Shown: positions 9,016 to 17,489 of the stretch, piece after piece
How positions within the stretch are numbered: position 1 is the first letter of the stretch
Layout: each line of letters starts with the position of its first letter
NCBI GenBank assembly: GCA_964409235.1
Contig: CAYPCN010000003.1
Coordinates: forward strand, 27,168-91,167
Origin: CAINFV01 sp964409235
GTDB lineage: Bacteria; Chlamydiota; Chlamydiia; Chlamydiales; FEN-1388
Direction of reading: 5' to 3'
Length of the DNA: 64,000 nt
Position numbers and translations under genes: made by a program
Notes under the pieces: generated by a model
Databases searched by the model: none
Told to the model about the DNA's origin: nothing
What the model saw: the letters and a program-made list of their open reading frames with translations, nothing else

Positions 9016-10092
9016 TTAGTCCCTCGCTGAGGGATCCAGGCTTCCAAGAAGGGTGATGTAGGAAGTCAGGCGGAGTGGCGACACTCGCCCTTGAGCAATG
9101 GCTTCAGGAACAGCACATCCTTGCTCTCCTCGATGCCAGCAGTTGGCAAAGGCACACGGCTGGCTAAAAATCTCTGGGAAGGCGTGAGGAAGGTCCTCCT
9201 TGCGAAGGTCGAAGACCCCAAAGCTTCTGATGCCCGGTGTATCGATGCACCAACCGCCGAAGGGAAGGGGAATCATTTGCGGTGATGTTGTGGTATGGGA
9301 TCCTTTCCCTACGGCGCGTATCGAACCTGTTCTGAGCGACAGCCCTGTGAGGGCATTGAGAATACATGTCTTCCCTGTGCCGGATTGTCCAGAGAAGACC
9401 GATACCTTATCTTTGAGCATCCTCTTGAGCTCTTCTAGCCCTTCCCCCGTCACAGCACTGAGAGCGATGGTGGGAATGCCAAGAGAAGAGTAGAGGCGAA
9501 GGCATTCATCGGCGAGCATTGCTTCACGGGGGTAGCTCTCTTTGAAATCGATTTTGTTGATGACGAGGACAGGCGAGAGGTTCCCTTTTTGAGCTGCGAG
9601 CACATACCGATCGATGATTGACGGTTTGAGCAGGGGCTCGGCAACAGATACGGTGATGAGAACGCAATCGACGTTGGCAGCAACCAGCTGTTGCTTAACT
9701 CTATGAAAATGCTCGGCTCTGCACAGCAGGGATGAGCGAGGCAGGATGAGATGGATATACCCCGTGTTTGGCGCCGTGACTTCAAATAAGACGTTGTCGC
9801 CGACGACGACGAGGTTTTTTTGTAAGGTACGATCGAACTTACAGACGCCGCGGAGAGAGCATGTGAAGATTTTCTGCCCTGTGGCAACAGAGATTTCGTG
9901 CGATTGGATGCCGATGACCTTTCCCTGTTCAAGCCCTTCGGTGTGTTTCGCGAGGCGCTCTACATGGGTCTGTTTGGCCTGGTCCGTGTGTTTGTACTTA
10001 GACCGATCTGCCCTCTTTGCTTGCTTGCGCTCTTTCCGCTGCTCTCGTCTGCTCGGTGTGACGAGATGGTCCCATTCTTCGTGATATATCAC
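9016..10092 (-). CDS. rsgA: Ribosome small-subunit GTPase RsgA
   Basis: Circularly permuted GTPase that acts late in 30S subunit maturation. The 358-residue protein has a basic N-terminal extension (RREQRKERKQAKRADRSK), an OB fold (about 55-115), then the permuted G domain with G4 NKID near residue 178 coming before G1 GQSGTGKT near 235 and G3 DTPGIRSFG near 285. A C-terminal zinc motif (CAFANCWHRGEQGC) is intact. It starts at GTG 10092 with CAGGA upstream and lies 8 bases after the MFS gene. Confidence 0.94.
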   Translation of the reverse strand: MIYHEEWDHLVTPSRREQRKERKQAKRADRSKYKHTDQAKQTHVERLAKHTEGLEQGKVIGIQSHEISVATGQKIFTCSLRGVCKFDRTLQKNLVVVGDNVLFEVTAPNTGYIHLILPRSSLLCRAEHFHRVKQQLVAANVDCVLITVSVAEPLLKPSIIDRYVLAAQKGNLSPVLVINKIDFKESYPREAMLADECLRLYSSLGIPTIALSAVTGEGLEELKRMLKDKVSVFSGQSGTGKTCILNALTGLSLRTGSIRAVGKGSHTTTSPQMIPLPFGGWCIDTPGIRSFGVFDLRKEDLPHAFPEIFSQPCAFANCWHRGEQGCAVPEAIAQGRVSPLRLTSYITLLGSLDPSARD

Positions 10093-10100
10093 GGTTCCTG

Positions 10101-11399
10101 CTATGACCTCGCTTGTGCACGTACCTCAACGCGTCTGGTGATCATGTACCACACGGCGAGCACACCAATGCCAAAGCCTGTGGCAATAGCGATTTCGGGA
10201 GAGAGAAACTGAGCGATCATTCCACCAAGGGGGGGGCCGATCATACCTCGTACGCCTATGGCCAAAATATTCACAGAAGAAAATTGGAAGCTGGCCTCCT
10301 TCCCTGAAAAAATGGGGCCGGAGAGATTCCATACGAGGTGGCTACCGGCCTGCGCAACGCCATACAGCGCATAGGCGATCAAGACAAAGCGCGAGTCAAT
10401 GATGGCTAGCAGGAGCGCAGCGAGAAACAGTCCAAAGCCAAAGAATACAGCAGCACTGACAAGAGAAAGAGGGAAGCGGCGTATGGCTGAGGCCCAAAAT
10501 GTTGAGGCGACGAGGAAGCCAAGGCCTTTGAGGACTCCCAAAGAGACAAAGAGCTCGATGTACGAGATTTTCAGCGACGCGAGGAATCCAGGGATAGCCG
10601 GCATGGCGATCATCAGGCCAAGGCCTGCAAGGAAGAAGCCAACTTGGAAATGAAGAAAATCGGGACGGCTTTGAAGGAGCTGAAACGTTGCGTGCCAGGG
10701 CTGGAGCAGGGCATCTTTGACGTTCGATTCTATGGGCGTGGTTCGAGAAGCGCGGGTCGCCTCCTCGTCGGGAAGCATTGAGAGGGTGACGACAGAGAAG
10801 AGGCTGATGGCAGAGGCGATGCACACCAACTCTTTCCACCATTCAGGATGAGCGTCGAGGAGAACGCCAAAGCTTAAAGAGGCGATCACACCGATGGCGT
10901 ACGCAAAGCAGGAGGCTTGAGAGAAGATTCGCTCCTTTTCTCCTTCCTCCGTGTTGATTTTGAGAAGCTCCATTCGGGCTGGAATGGCAGCTTTTGAGAA
11001 CAGGGCGTACAAAGCACCGGCGATCACAAAGAACCACGCATGGTCGATAATTGGAGCGAAGAGGAAGGGGATGACAGAGAAAGATGTGGCCGCAAGAAGG
11101 TTTCCCTTCAGAAGAGACCTCCTTTTCAGTAAAAAAGACCCCCAGTAAAAGGAGAGCACAGAGACCACGGGCTTGAGCATGGTAAGGATGGCCACCTGAA
11201 ATGGCGAGGCGTCAAGCTGCTTGGTGATGAGAATGGCGATCATCGAATAAATGACGACGAACGGCTCTTGTACGATGTGACTCATCACAAACGCCCGTTG
11301 CGTAGAGGGGCGAAGAGCGGCAAGGGACGATGGTTCACTAGCGTCGGGCCGTACGGGCACGAAGAGCTCCTTTATATGCTTCCATATGATACCATTCAA
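10101..11399 (-). CDS. Major facilitator superfamily transporter
   Basis: Inner-membrane carrier of 432 residues with about 12 predicted membrane spans, for example FVVIYSMIAILITKQL, FFVIAGALYALFSKAAIPA and LALLLAIIDSRFVLIAYALYG-like stretches. The loop between spans 6 and 7 (about residues 215-245) is hydrophilic, as usual for MFS. The substrate cannot be deduced. The start is uncertain: TTG 11399 is the first codon of the frame and has no clear ribosome-binding site; the next ATG is about 40 residues inside. It precedes rsgA by 8 bases and follows the trmH-like gene by 40. Confidence 0.85.
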   Translation of the reverse strand: MNGIIWKHIKELFVPVRPDASEPSSLAALRPSTQRAFVMSHIVQEPFVVIYSMIAILITKQLDASPFQVAILTMLKPVVSVLSFYWGSFLLKRRSLLKGNLLAATSFSVIPFLFAPIIDHAWFFVIAGALYALFSKAAIPARMELLKINTEEGEKERIFSQASCFAYAIGVIASLSFGVLLDAHPEWWKELVCIASAISLFSVVTLSMLPDEEATRASRTTPIESNVKDALLQPWHATFQLLQSRPDFLHFQVGFFLAGLGLMIAMPAIPGFLASLKISYIELFVSLGVLKGLGFLVASTFWASAIRRFPLSLVSAAVFFGFGLFLAALLLAIIDSRFVLIAYALYGVAQAGSHLVWNLSGPIFSGKEASFQFSSVNILAIGVRGMIGPPLGGMIAQFLSPEIAIATGFGIGVLAVWYMITRRVEVRAQARS

Positions 11400-11439
11400 A
11401 TGTAAATATACACAATCGTAGGCATGTATTACATTTTCT

Positions 11440-12165
11440 TTAAGATGTTAATGTATAAAGCAAGATGGCTCCTGCTTGAGATACATTTAACGATTCCACA
11501 GGCCCAGGCATAGGAATGGTGATGAAGCATGGACGGTGAGCGAGTGAAACTCGGGGCCCATGGGCTTCATTGCTGACGACGAGAAGCCATTGTGCGGGTG
11601 GGGCAAAGTGGCGCACATCCTCTCCTTCAACATCAGCGACGAGAAGAACGTTGTCTTTCGGAAGGGCGTCGAACGAACATGAGATGAGGCAGAGGTCAAA
11701 CTGTGCTCCTTTAGCGGCTCGTATAGCTTTAGGATTCCATGGATCGGCGCATGGTTCGATGCAAAAGACGGTTCGCACATCCATTGCCAAGGCGGTACGT
11801 AGCAGTGTCCCGACATTGCCCGGGTCTTGGAGTCCGTCGAGGACGAGCGCGCGATCGATCCTCACAGGTGGTTGCGGTGTGGGCAGCTCGTATTCTGCAA
11901 TACATCCTTCGGGAGCTTCAACGGCGGAGATTTTTTTGATCACAGGAATGCTGACGAAAATCCGTTCCCCTGGAATCTCCCCAAAACAGTCTTGGTGTTC
12001 TTTCGTAATGATGAGGCGCAACGGTGGGTGGCGAGGGAGGAGATCGTTGAGGAGGTTTTTTCCTTCTACGAGGACCCGTTGCGAAGTGCGACGATAGGAT
12101 CGGTCTTTTTGCAGACGTACCCAGTGTTTCACGAGGTCATGAGAGGTGCTTGAGATGGTTTTCAT
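11440..12165 (-). CDS. SpoU/TrmH-family RNA 2'-O-methyltransferase
   Basis: SPOUT-class enzyme that methylates ribose 2'-OH in rRNA or tRNA using S-adenosylmethionine. The N-terminal substrate-binding domain (VLVEGKNLLNDLL) is followed by the three trefoil-knot motifs: LDGLQDPGNVGTLLRTA, VVSNEAHGPR and IPMPGPVESLNVSQAGAI. At 241 residues it has typical RlmB/TsnR-like length. The frame extends upstream, but ATG 12165 overlaps the mutL stop (ATGA), so this start is preferred. The exact RNA target is not predictable. Confidence 0.92.
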   Translation of the reverse strand: MKTISSTSHDLVKHWVRLQKDRSYRRTSQRVLVEGKNLLNDLLPRHPPLRLIITKEHQDCFGEIPGERIFVSIPVIKKISAVEAPEGCIAEYELPTPQPPVRIDRALVLDGLQDPGNVGTLLRTALAMDVRTVFCIEPCADPWNPKAIRAAKGAQFDLCLISCSFDALPKDNVLLVADVEGEDVRHFAPPAQWLLVVSNEAHGPRVSLAHRPCFITIPMPGPVESLNVSQAGAILLYTLTS

Positions 12166-13919
12166 CGCTTGAGTCCTTTCGCTACCCATTCTTTGGCCAC
12201 GTTTGGCGTCAGCTGAACGTAGCAGGGCTTGCCATCAATGGAAAATTCCGGACACTCGCTCTGTGACCATCGCGTGAAAATAGAAAGAGCGAGTTCAGAG
12301 GAAATTGGGGGTCGCAACCCCTTCATCGCCGCTACATAGAGAGTTGCGATCCGACTGTAGAAGAGCTCGTTCATAATATCGTGCGACGACGTCTCGTTAT
12401 CATGCGAAATATCGATGCAGAATTTTGGGAGGTCAAGGTCGAGAAATGGCTTGGGGGCGCCTTCGATGAGAAAGGTATGCTCGCCAATAGTGCGGACGAG
12501 TACGCCCATCTTTTCAAGCTTAGGGATGGCCTGCGTCACCAACGCCGCCTCTTGCGCTGAACAGTCAAACGTCATTGGAATCAGAAACAGCTCTGGAGAC
12601 ATCGGCTCCTGTCTCTTTTGCAGCTCGCGGAAGACAACAGTCCGAAGCGCCTGTCGCAGGTCGAGAAGGAGAAGAGCGTCGCGCGAGAACGGCAGCCGTA
12701 CGTCGACCATACGTGGTGGCTGAATCAGCGCCACATCACCGATGACAGCGAGGCAGACCGCAGCCGAGCTCTCTGGCATCTCGAGAGCAAGAGACGGCGC
12801 CGTTTCAACCTCGGCATAGCGCCATTTTGAGAATGCGTCGTCCTGAGGCTCTGCCCAATCCGACGAAGAGGAAAACGCCAGGGGCATAGCAACGGCTGGA
12901 GCAAAACCTCTTCGTCCAAACAGCGCCTCTGACACCGCCTCTTGTACTAACATGCGCACCCATTCTTCGTCGGCAAAACGCACCTCCCGCTTTTGAGGAT
13001 GCACGTTGACATCAATCGACGATGGGTCCAACGACAGGTGAAGAGCAAACAGAGGGTGTTTGCCCTCTTCACACGTTGTGCCAAAGGCTGCTTTGATAGC
13101 GTAGGAAATGGGAAGGGAGACCACGTAGCGTCCGTTGACGATGAGGTACTGACCGGAACGAGTGGTGCGGGCATGATGAGGGGCAGCAACGAGTCCCATC
13201 AATGAAAAGGTATCGCGAGCGTGATGGACGTCGAATGCCTCCTGCTGAAAAGGCTCTTTGAGGAGTGCACGAATACGTCCGTTGAGAGGCTCAGACTGAT
13301 CCTCTATCACGCTGATCACCTGACGGCCGTCGACGATCAGGCGGAAGGCAACATGTGGAGAGGCGATGGCGAGACAGGTCACGGTTTTGATAATCTCTTG
13401 AGAATCTTTAGCAGGGGATTTGAGAAACTTCCTCCGAGCAGGGACATTGAAAAACAGCGATGCCACCTCGACCGTGGTCCCAGGAGTCGCTTTTGTATCG
13501 GTGACAGAGAGGATCTTCCCTGCCTCAGCCACTATGGTTGTCGCCGCACAGATGGGATCATCGCCCACTCGTTCAGCAGAGGTGATGGTGATGTGCGCTA
13601 TGGAGGCGATCGATGCTAATGCCTCGCCGCGGAACCCTCGCGAAGCCAGGGTTTCTAAGTCATCAATATGTTGTAACTTTGAGGTTGAATACCTCTCGAT
13701 ACAGGCGGAGACATCCTCTCGCCCCATGCCGAAGCCGTTGTCTGTAACGCGGATGAGCTCACGCCCGCCAAGGGAGATCTCAATGAGAATGTCGGTCGCT
13801 CCAGCATCAAGAGAATTTTCCACGAGTTCTTTGACACAGGACGCCGGGACGTCAATGACCTCGCCAGCGGCGATTTGATTGATAGTTAGGGAATCGAGAT
13901 GGTGGATGCGTTGTGCCAT
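12162..13919 (-). CDS. mutL: DNA mismatch repair protein MutL
   Basis: ATPase that links mismatch recognition by MutS to strand removal. The start is set at ATG 13919, giving 585 residues beginning MAQRIHHLDSLTINQIAAGE. The GHKL ATPase motifs are intact: ELVENSLDAGA, DNGFGMG, TSKL...ASRGFRGEAL and PGTTVEV. The C-terminal dimerisation domain is present, but the DQHA(x)2E(x)4E endonuclease motif is not evident; the corresponding segment reads LLLLDLRQALRTVVFRE. The protein may therefore be of the non-nicking, E. coli-like type. It heads the minus-strand run mutL-trmH-MFS-rsgA-lcrH. In C. trachomatis mutL lies between lcrH and pepP, both of which are also close here. Confidence 0.96.
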   Translation of the reverse strand: MAQRIHHLDSLTINQIAAGEVIDVPASCVKELVENSLDAGATDILIEISLGGRELIRVTDNGFGMGREDVSACIERYSTSKLQHIDDLETLASRGFRGEALASIASIAHITITSAERVGDDPICAATTIVAEAGKILSVTDTKATPGTTVEVASLFFNVPARRKFLKSPAKDSQEIIKTVTCLAIASPHVAFRLIVDGRQVISVIEDQSEPLNGRIRALLKEPFQQEAFDVHHARDTFSLMGLVAAPHHARTTRSGQYLIVNGRYVVSLPISYAIKAAFGTTCEEGKHPLFALHLSLDPSSIDVNVHPQKREVRFADEEWVRMLVQEAVSEALFGRRGFAPAVAMPLAFSSSSDWAEPQDDAFSKWRYAEVETAPSLALEMPESSAAVCLAVIGDVALIQPPRMVDVRLPFSRDALLLLDLRQALRTVVFRELQKRQEPMSPELFLIPMTFDCSAQEAALVTQAIPKLEKMGVLVRTIGEHTFLIEGAPKPFLDLDLPKFCIDISHDNETSSHDIMNELFYSRIATLYVAAMKGLRPPISSELALSIFTRWSQSECPEFSIDGKPCYVQLTPNVAKEWVAKGLKR

Positions 13920-14040
13920 GAGTGATACTACCAAGGAATCAATACTGAGGGAATTAAGAGTAGCAGCCGAACCATTGGCAAGCAAGCATCCATTGCCCCT
14001 GGCGCTTCGGGGAGTACCTAGTTACGACTTTTTTCAACGA

Positions 14041-14778
14041 TCATCGTTTTTGAAACAACACCGTATCCCCGTTATCGATTTCGCAGACTACGTCACAGGC
14101 GTCAAACAGGGCGCTAAATGCTTTCTTTTTGCTGTTCGGTGCGAAGAAAATATTTGAGAACAAAATATATCCGTTGCTTTTTACCTTTGGCAAATAAAGC
14201 TGAACGTCTGTGAGGGATGCCTTTTCAGACCACCCACCATCAAGATGAAGAAAATCAATCTGTTTCTTGATCTTCGAAGCGGCCTTTTTCGACGGTTCTG
14301 CGATGATTGTACACCTCTTGCCTATTCTCCATTCCTCCAACAGCCTCTCAAACCTCCTCTTGGCTTTCTTCATATTGATCTTCGACCACCGTTTTGCATG
14401 TGGATCAGCGGGATCCACGTATCGAACGACTTCTGTAGTAGACCATGCATCAATGGCATACAGGATGCCAGCGTGGAGGTACTGCAAGGTCGCTACAATA
14501 GGCAAAGTGGAAGAACCTTTGAAGACTCCGACCTCCACACATCGTCGAGGGCGAGTAAGGACAATCAGATCCATCAACAGATTGACTTTTTCTTGAGAGC
14601 AATGTTTCGACAGATACGTAGAAACGTCGTGCTTTAATTGTACAAATTTTGCGCTTTGAAGTTGTTGCCGCTCCTCTTGTGGAAACGCATCTTCAGGCAC
14701 TCCTGTCCCAAACACACTTCCGCAGACACACAAGGCAAGACTAAGAACGATGCAAGGGAACACACTTTTGCTTCTCAT
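14041..14778 (-). CDS. Exported class I SAM-dependent methyltransferase-like protein
   Basis: The 245-residue product begins with a clear signal peptide (MRSKSVFPCIVLSLALCVCG, likely cut near SVFG-TG). The mature part has a Rossmann methyltransferase fold of the Methyltransf_24/CmcI type: motif I VEVGVFKGSSTLPIV, an acidic motif II (LYAIDAW), then IDFLHLDGGWSEKASLTDVQLYLPKVKSNGYILF, quoted here only to show the DLH-DG signature. ATG 14778 overlaps the stop of the upstream pyruvyl transferase-like gene (ATGA) and has GGGGGAG upstream, so the two are co-translated. SAM is not expected in the periplasm, so a secreted enzyme acting in the host, or a membrane-anchored one, must be considered. Substrate unknown. 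Confidence 0.8.
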   Translation of the reverse strand: MRSKSVFPCIVLSLALCVCGSVFGTGVPEDAFPQEERQQLQSAKFVQLKHDVSTYLSKHCSQEKVNLLMDLIVLTRPRRCVEVGVFKGSSTLPIVATLQYLHAGILYAIDAWSTTEVVRYVDPADPHAKRWSKINMKKAKRRFERLLEEWRIGKRCTIIAEPSKKAASKIKKQIDFLHLDGGWSEKASLTDVQLYLPKVKSNGYILFSNIFFAPNSKKKAFSALFDACDVVCEIDNGDTVLFQKR

Positions 14779-15800
14779 TTCTTTTCTCCCCCATGAATAT
14801 TCACCCACTGCGTCACCGTTTCAATAAGGCGTTCCCGAAGCGGGAGATACGTTGTTGGATTGTTTGGTGGGTTGTCACAATCGAACGCATACGTTCCAGC
14901 TACAAACTCTTGCTTTGTACACCACCGTGTCAACTCCCGTAACCCGGAAAACCGGCTATCGTTCTTATTAGTAATCAACAGCACGGGAGTTTTCAGCCCC
15001 AAACACGGCATAGCAGCATGAAGTCGTGTTGTGACCACGCATTTTGCACGGCTGTACATCTTCAAAAGCTTGACGGCGTACTGCAGCCGTTGCTCGTTAT
15101 TCAATAACGCAAATGCTCTCAGCCAATGGTGCACTACCTTGATCCGTGACCGCGTCCGTGCTCGAAGAGCGCGAAAACACTCTGCACCTATATCCACGGC
15201 GTAGATGATCTCATCCCGCTCTACAGCATCGTTCTCGAGCGTCAATGTAAGACATCCAGAGAAGTAGGAGGGGATTCCCTTGCTTTGTAGGGCTTGCAAC
15301 GTCCCATAATCGCGAGCTCCTATAGGTGCATGCTGCTTCAGATACGCCACGGACTCATCCGACAATGCCATGGGAAGAAACGTATCCGTTATGTGCCACG
15401 AAATAAAAAGAGGCTGGATGCACGGCGCTGGCGGCCAGCTTTTTTCTGGCGCCGATATACCATCTCTGTTCCAATGACAGTGCTTCGTACACATATACCA
15501 GCCATTCACAATGGTGGGCACAGTCCCTGAATGCTGAAATTCTCCTATCCACTCTCGATCTATAGGGATGCTCTTTTCGGGCAAAAATCTCTTAGCTGCC
15601 AAGGCTTGAATATCATCCCCAATATTCCCTCCCGAATAGGAAATGTACCCAAACTCACAGTACCCATTCGTACTTTGTAGCAGCGCAAGTGACAGACACA
15701 AAAATACGCTTACTAGACTCGTTACGATACATCCTCTCCGACCTGTATAATAGCCCACCTCATGCCTCCCTCTGCGTAGGGACATATTCTGGATGCCCAT
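14775..15800 (-). CDS. Exported polysaccharide pyruvyl transferase-like protein
   Basis: A 341-residue protein with a basic N terminus and hydrophobic segment (IVTSLVSVFLCLSLALL) typical of a signal peptide or anchor. The rest resembles the polysaccharide pyruvyl transferase (CsaB/WcaK) family: SYSGGNIGDDIQALAAKRFL at the N terminus, HAPIGARDYGTLQALQSKGI, a central SGCLTLTL, and the C-terminal AKCVVTTRLHAAMPCLGLKTPVLLI segment (RLH motif). Family members transfer pyruvate from phosphoenolpyruvate to sugars, or act as glycosyltransferase-like enzymes. It is coupled to the methyltransferase downstream. The likely export of both is unusual. Several Cys residues (CTKHCHW, CIQP) would fit disulfides outside the cytoplasm. 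Confidence 0.78.
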   Translation of the reverse strand: MGIQNMSLRRGRHEVGYYTGRRGCIVTSLVSVFLCLSLALLQSTNGYCEFGYISYSGGNIGDDIQALAAKRFLPEKSIPIDREWIGEFQHSGTVPTIVNGWYMCTKHCHWNRDGISAPEKSWPPAPCIQPLFISWHITDTFLPMALSDESVAYLKQHAPIGARDYGTLQALQSKGIPSYFSGCLTLTLENDAVERDEIIYAVDIGAECFRALRARTRSRIKVVHHWLRAFALLNNEQRLQYAVKLLKMYSRAKCVVTTRLHAAMPCLGLKTPVLLITNKNDSRFSGLRELTRWCTKQEFVAGTYAFDCDNPPNNPTTYLPLRERLIETVTQWVNIHGGEKK

Positions 15801-15870
15801 GAATTATGTACTCAGTTGCGGCAGACCATACAGAACACATATATTTTTTAACAATGCTCAGCCTTTTCTG

Positions 15871-16025
15871 AGCCATTTGCAGAGGATAGAGTAGAATCTT
15901 TTTGGCCGAATCTACCCAAAACCTCCTCACTCATATGTCAAGACATATGAGTTTCGTCGGTTTTGAGGGCGGCTCGATCCAAAAAGCTCCCTCTTCTCCT
16001 TTAAAAACCCACATCGCAAATGGCT
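15871..16025. repeat. Intergenic palindromic element, copy 1
   Basis: About 155 bases with perfect 10-base inverted ends (AGCCATTTGC and GCAAATGGCT) and a central perfect palindrome at 15929-15952 (ACTCATATGTC, AA, GACATATGAGT). Outside the palindrome lie an AAAACC/GGTTTT pair and blocks (CCGAATCTACCC, CTCGATCCAAAA) that recur in copies 2 and 3. It fills the space between the divergent pyruvyl transferase-like and CCA-polymerase genes, which otherwise shows no gene in about 300 bases. It could be a miniature transposable element, a regulatory element, or both. Confidence 0.85.
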
Positions 16026-16100
16026 CTTTTCTCTCGTTGACGTCGAAACGCACAACCGTCGATACTTGGGATGGGTATTTCCACTGCATGAGGCTCGCGG

Positions 16101-17315
16101 ATGCAACACAAACATCAACAGCTCGCTGAATCCATCGTCCGCATTTTACAAGAGGCCAATTTCACGGCGTTTTTTGCCGGCGGCTGGGTGCGCGATTTTG
16201 TGATGGGTAGGCCCTGCCAGGACATCGACATCGCTACCAGTGCTCATCCAGAGGAGGTGATGGCGCTGTTCAAGCGATCTATTGCCGTAGGTGCGCAGTT
16301 TGGCGTTGTGCGCGTTCTGCTGGACGGCCATGAATTCGAGGTCGCCTCCTTCCGTTCTGACGCCCAGTATGTTGACGGGCGGAGGCCATCACGTGTTGAC
16401 CTGCACGCTTCACCAGAAGAAGATGCCAAGCGGCGTGACTTTACGATCAATGGGATGTTCTATGACCCTATCCGCCAAGAGCTGTACGATTTCGTGGGCG
16501 GTACAGATGACATCAACCGAAAGCGTATTCGTACGATTGGCTGTCCTGAGGAACGCTTTAAGGAAGATCGCCTCCGAATGATTCGCGCCATTCGGTTTAA
16601 AAACATGTTTGGGTTTTCCATCGAACAGGCAACGTGGTCGGCTATCTGTCAAGAATGCCGTCATGTCGCTGCCTCCGTCTCTCCAGAACGCGTGTGGCAA
16701 GAGCTCCAGAAGATGCACGCCAAGGGAGTCTTACCGGCCTGCCTTCGAGATATGGCATCGTGTGGACTTCTCTGCGTTCTCTTCCCCGTCTTGAACAATG
16801 CCTCCCATCGATGCATCAGCGGGCGCATCGCCATGGTGGAGCAGTATAGAGGTCGATCGCTTACAGCTGCCCTTTGCTTGCTCTTTCAAGACGATGAGGC
16901 GTCATACCTCCGGCGCTTGGCTGACGAGTACCGACTCTCCAGAAAAGAGAAGCACATGATCAATCTGTTTATGGCGTATAATGGGCTTCGCAAACGACTC
17001 TCAGACGCCGATCTTGTCAAGCTGTACGCACGGCCAGAATGGGTTGATTATCTTGCCGCCATTGCTACGCTGAGAAAAGATCCTGCGCGGTGCATCAGCC
17101 GCCATCAGAAAAAATGCGATGAGCTGCGCTTTTGGATTGAACAGGTACGGACGCGCCATTTTCTGATCTCAGGGGACGATCTCAAAGCGCTGGGCATACC
17201 ACAAGGTGCCCAGATGGGGCAGCTGTTAGAACAGGCTTTTGACACTTCGGTGAGATTGCGTATCACCAACAAAGAACGGCTCCTCCGCCACCTCAAGCTG
17301 TCCCCGCGGGAGTGA
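16101..17315 (+). CDS. pcnB: CCA-adding enzyme / poly(A) polymerase family nucleotidyltransferase
   Basis: Class II tRNA nucleotidyltransferase family. The head domain has the GG-x-VRD motif and catalytic DxD (FAGGWVRDFVMGRPCQDIDI), followed by RRDFTINGMFYDP, the DDINRKRIRTIG neck and EDRLRMIRAIRF. At 404 residues the length suits either tRNA CCA addition or poly(A) polymerase; sequence alone does not separate the two. ATG 16101 is the first in frame. It is transcribed away from the pyruvyl transferase-like gene, with repeat copy 1 between them. Confidence 0.92.
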   Translation: MQHKHQQLAESIVRILQEANFTAFFAGGWVRDFVMGRPCQDIDIATSAHPEEVMALFKRSIAVGAQFGVVRVLLDGHEFEVASFRSDAQYVDGRRPSRVDLHASPEEDAKRRDFTINGMFYDPIRQELYDFVGGTDDINRKRIRTIGCPEERFKEDRLRMIRAIRFKNMFGFSIEQATWSAICQECRHVAASVSPERVWQELQKMHAKGVLPACLRDMASCGLLCVLFPVLNNASHRCISGRIAMVEQYRGRSLTAALCLLFQDDEASYLRRLADEYRLSRKEKHMINLFMAYNGLRKRLSDADLVKLYARPEWVDYLAAIATLRKDPARCISRHQKKCDELRFWIEQVRTRHFLISGDDLKALGIPQGAQMGQLLEQAFDTSVRLRITNKERLLRHLKLSPRE

Positions 17316-17321
17316 AGTATT

Positions 17322-17404
17322 GTGAGAGGAGAAGAGGGAGATTTTTGGTAGGTTTGGCCACAACGATCCCCCTCTATCCTCCAAAAGGCACATCGCAAAT
17401 GGTC
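17322..17404. repeat. Partial copy of the intergenic palindromic element
   Basis: About 80 bases between pcnB and pepP that match the right half of copy 2: GAGGAG-rich start, TTTGGCCA, then CTCTATCCTCCAAAAGGCAC and ATCGCAAATGG. The central palindrome and left half are missing. It lies upstream of the pepP start and downstream of the pcnB stop. Confidence 0.75.
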
Positions 17405-17489
17405 CTTTTAGCTTGATTGCGATTTTCCGTTTTATACAATGGGAACTCGAGTCGATCATAATCCTCAAAAAGGGAGTTGCTGTCTTGTG

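Noticed and set aside
13879..14157. 92-residue plus-strand ORF between mutL and the methyltransferase
   Set aside because: It overlaps the mutL start and the 3' end of the methyltransferase on the other strand and has no binding site or family pattern.
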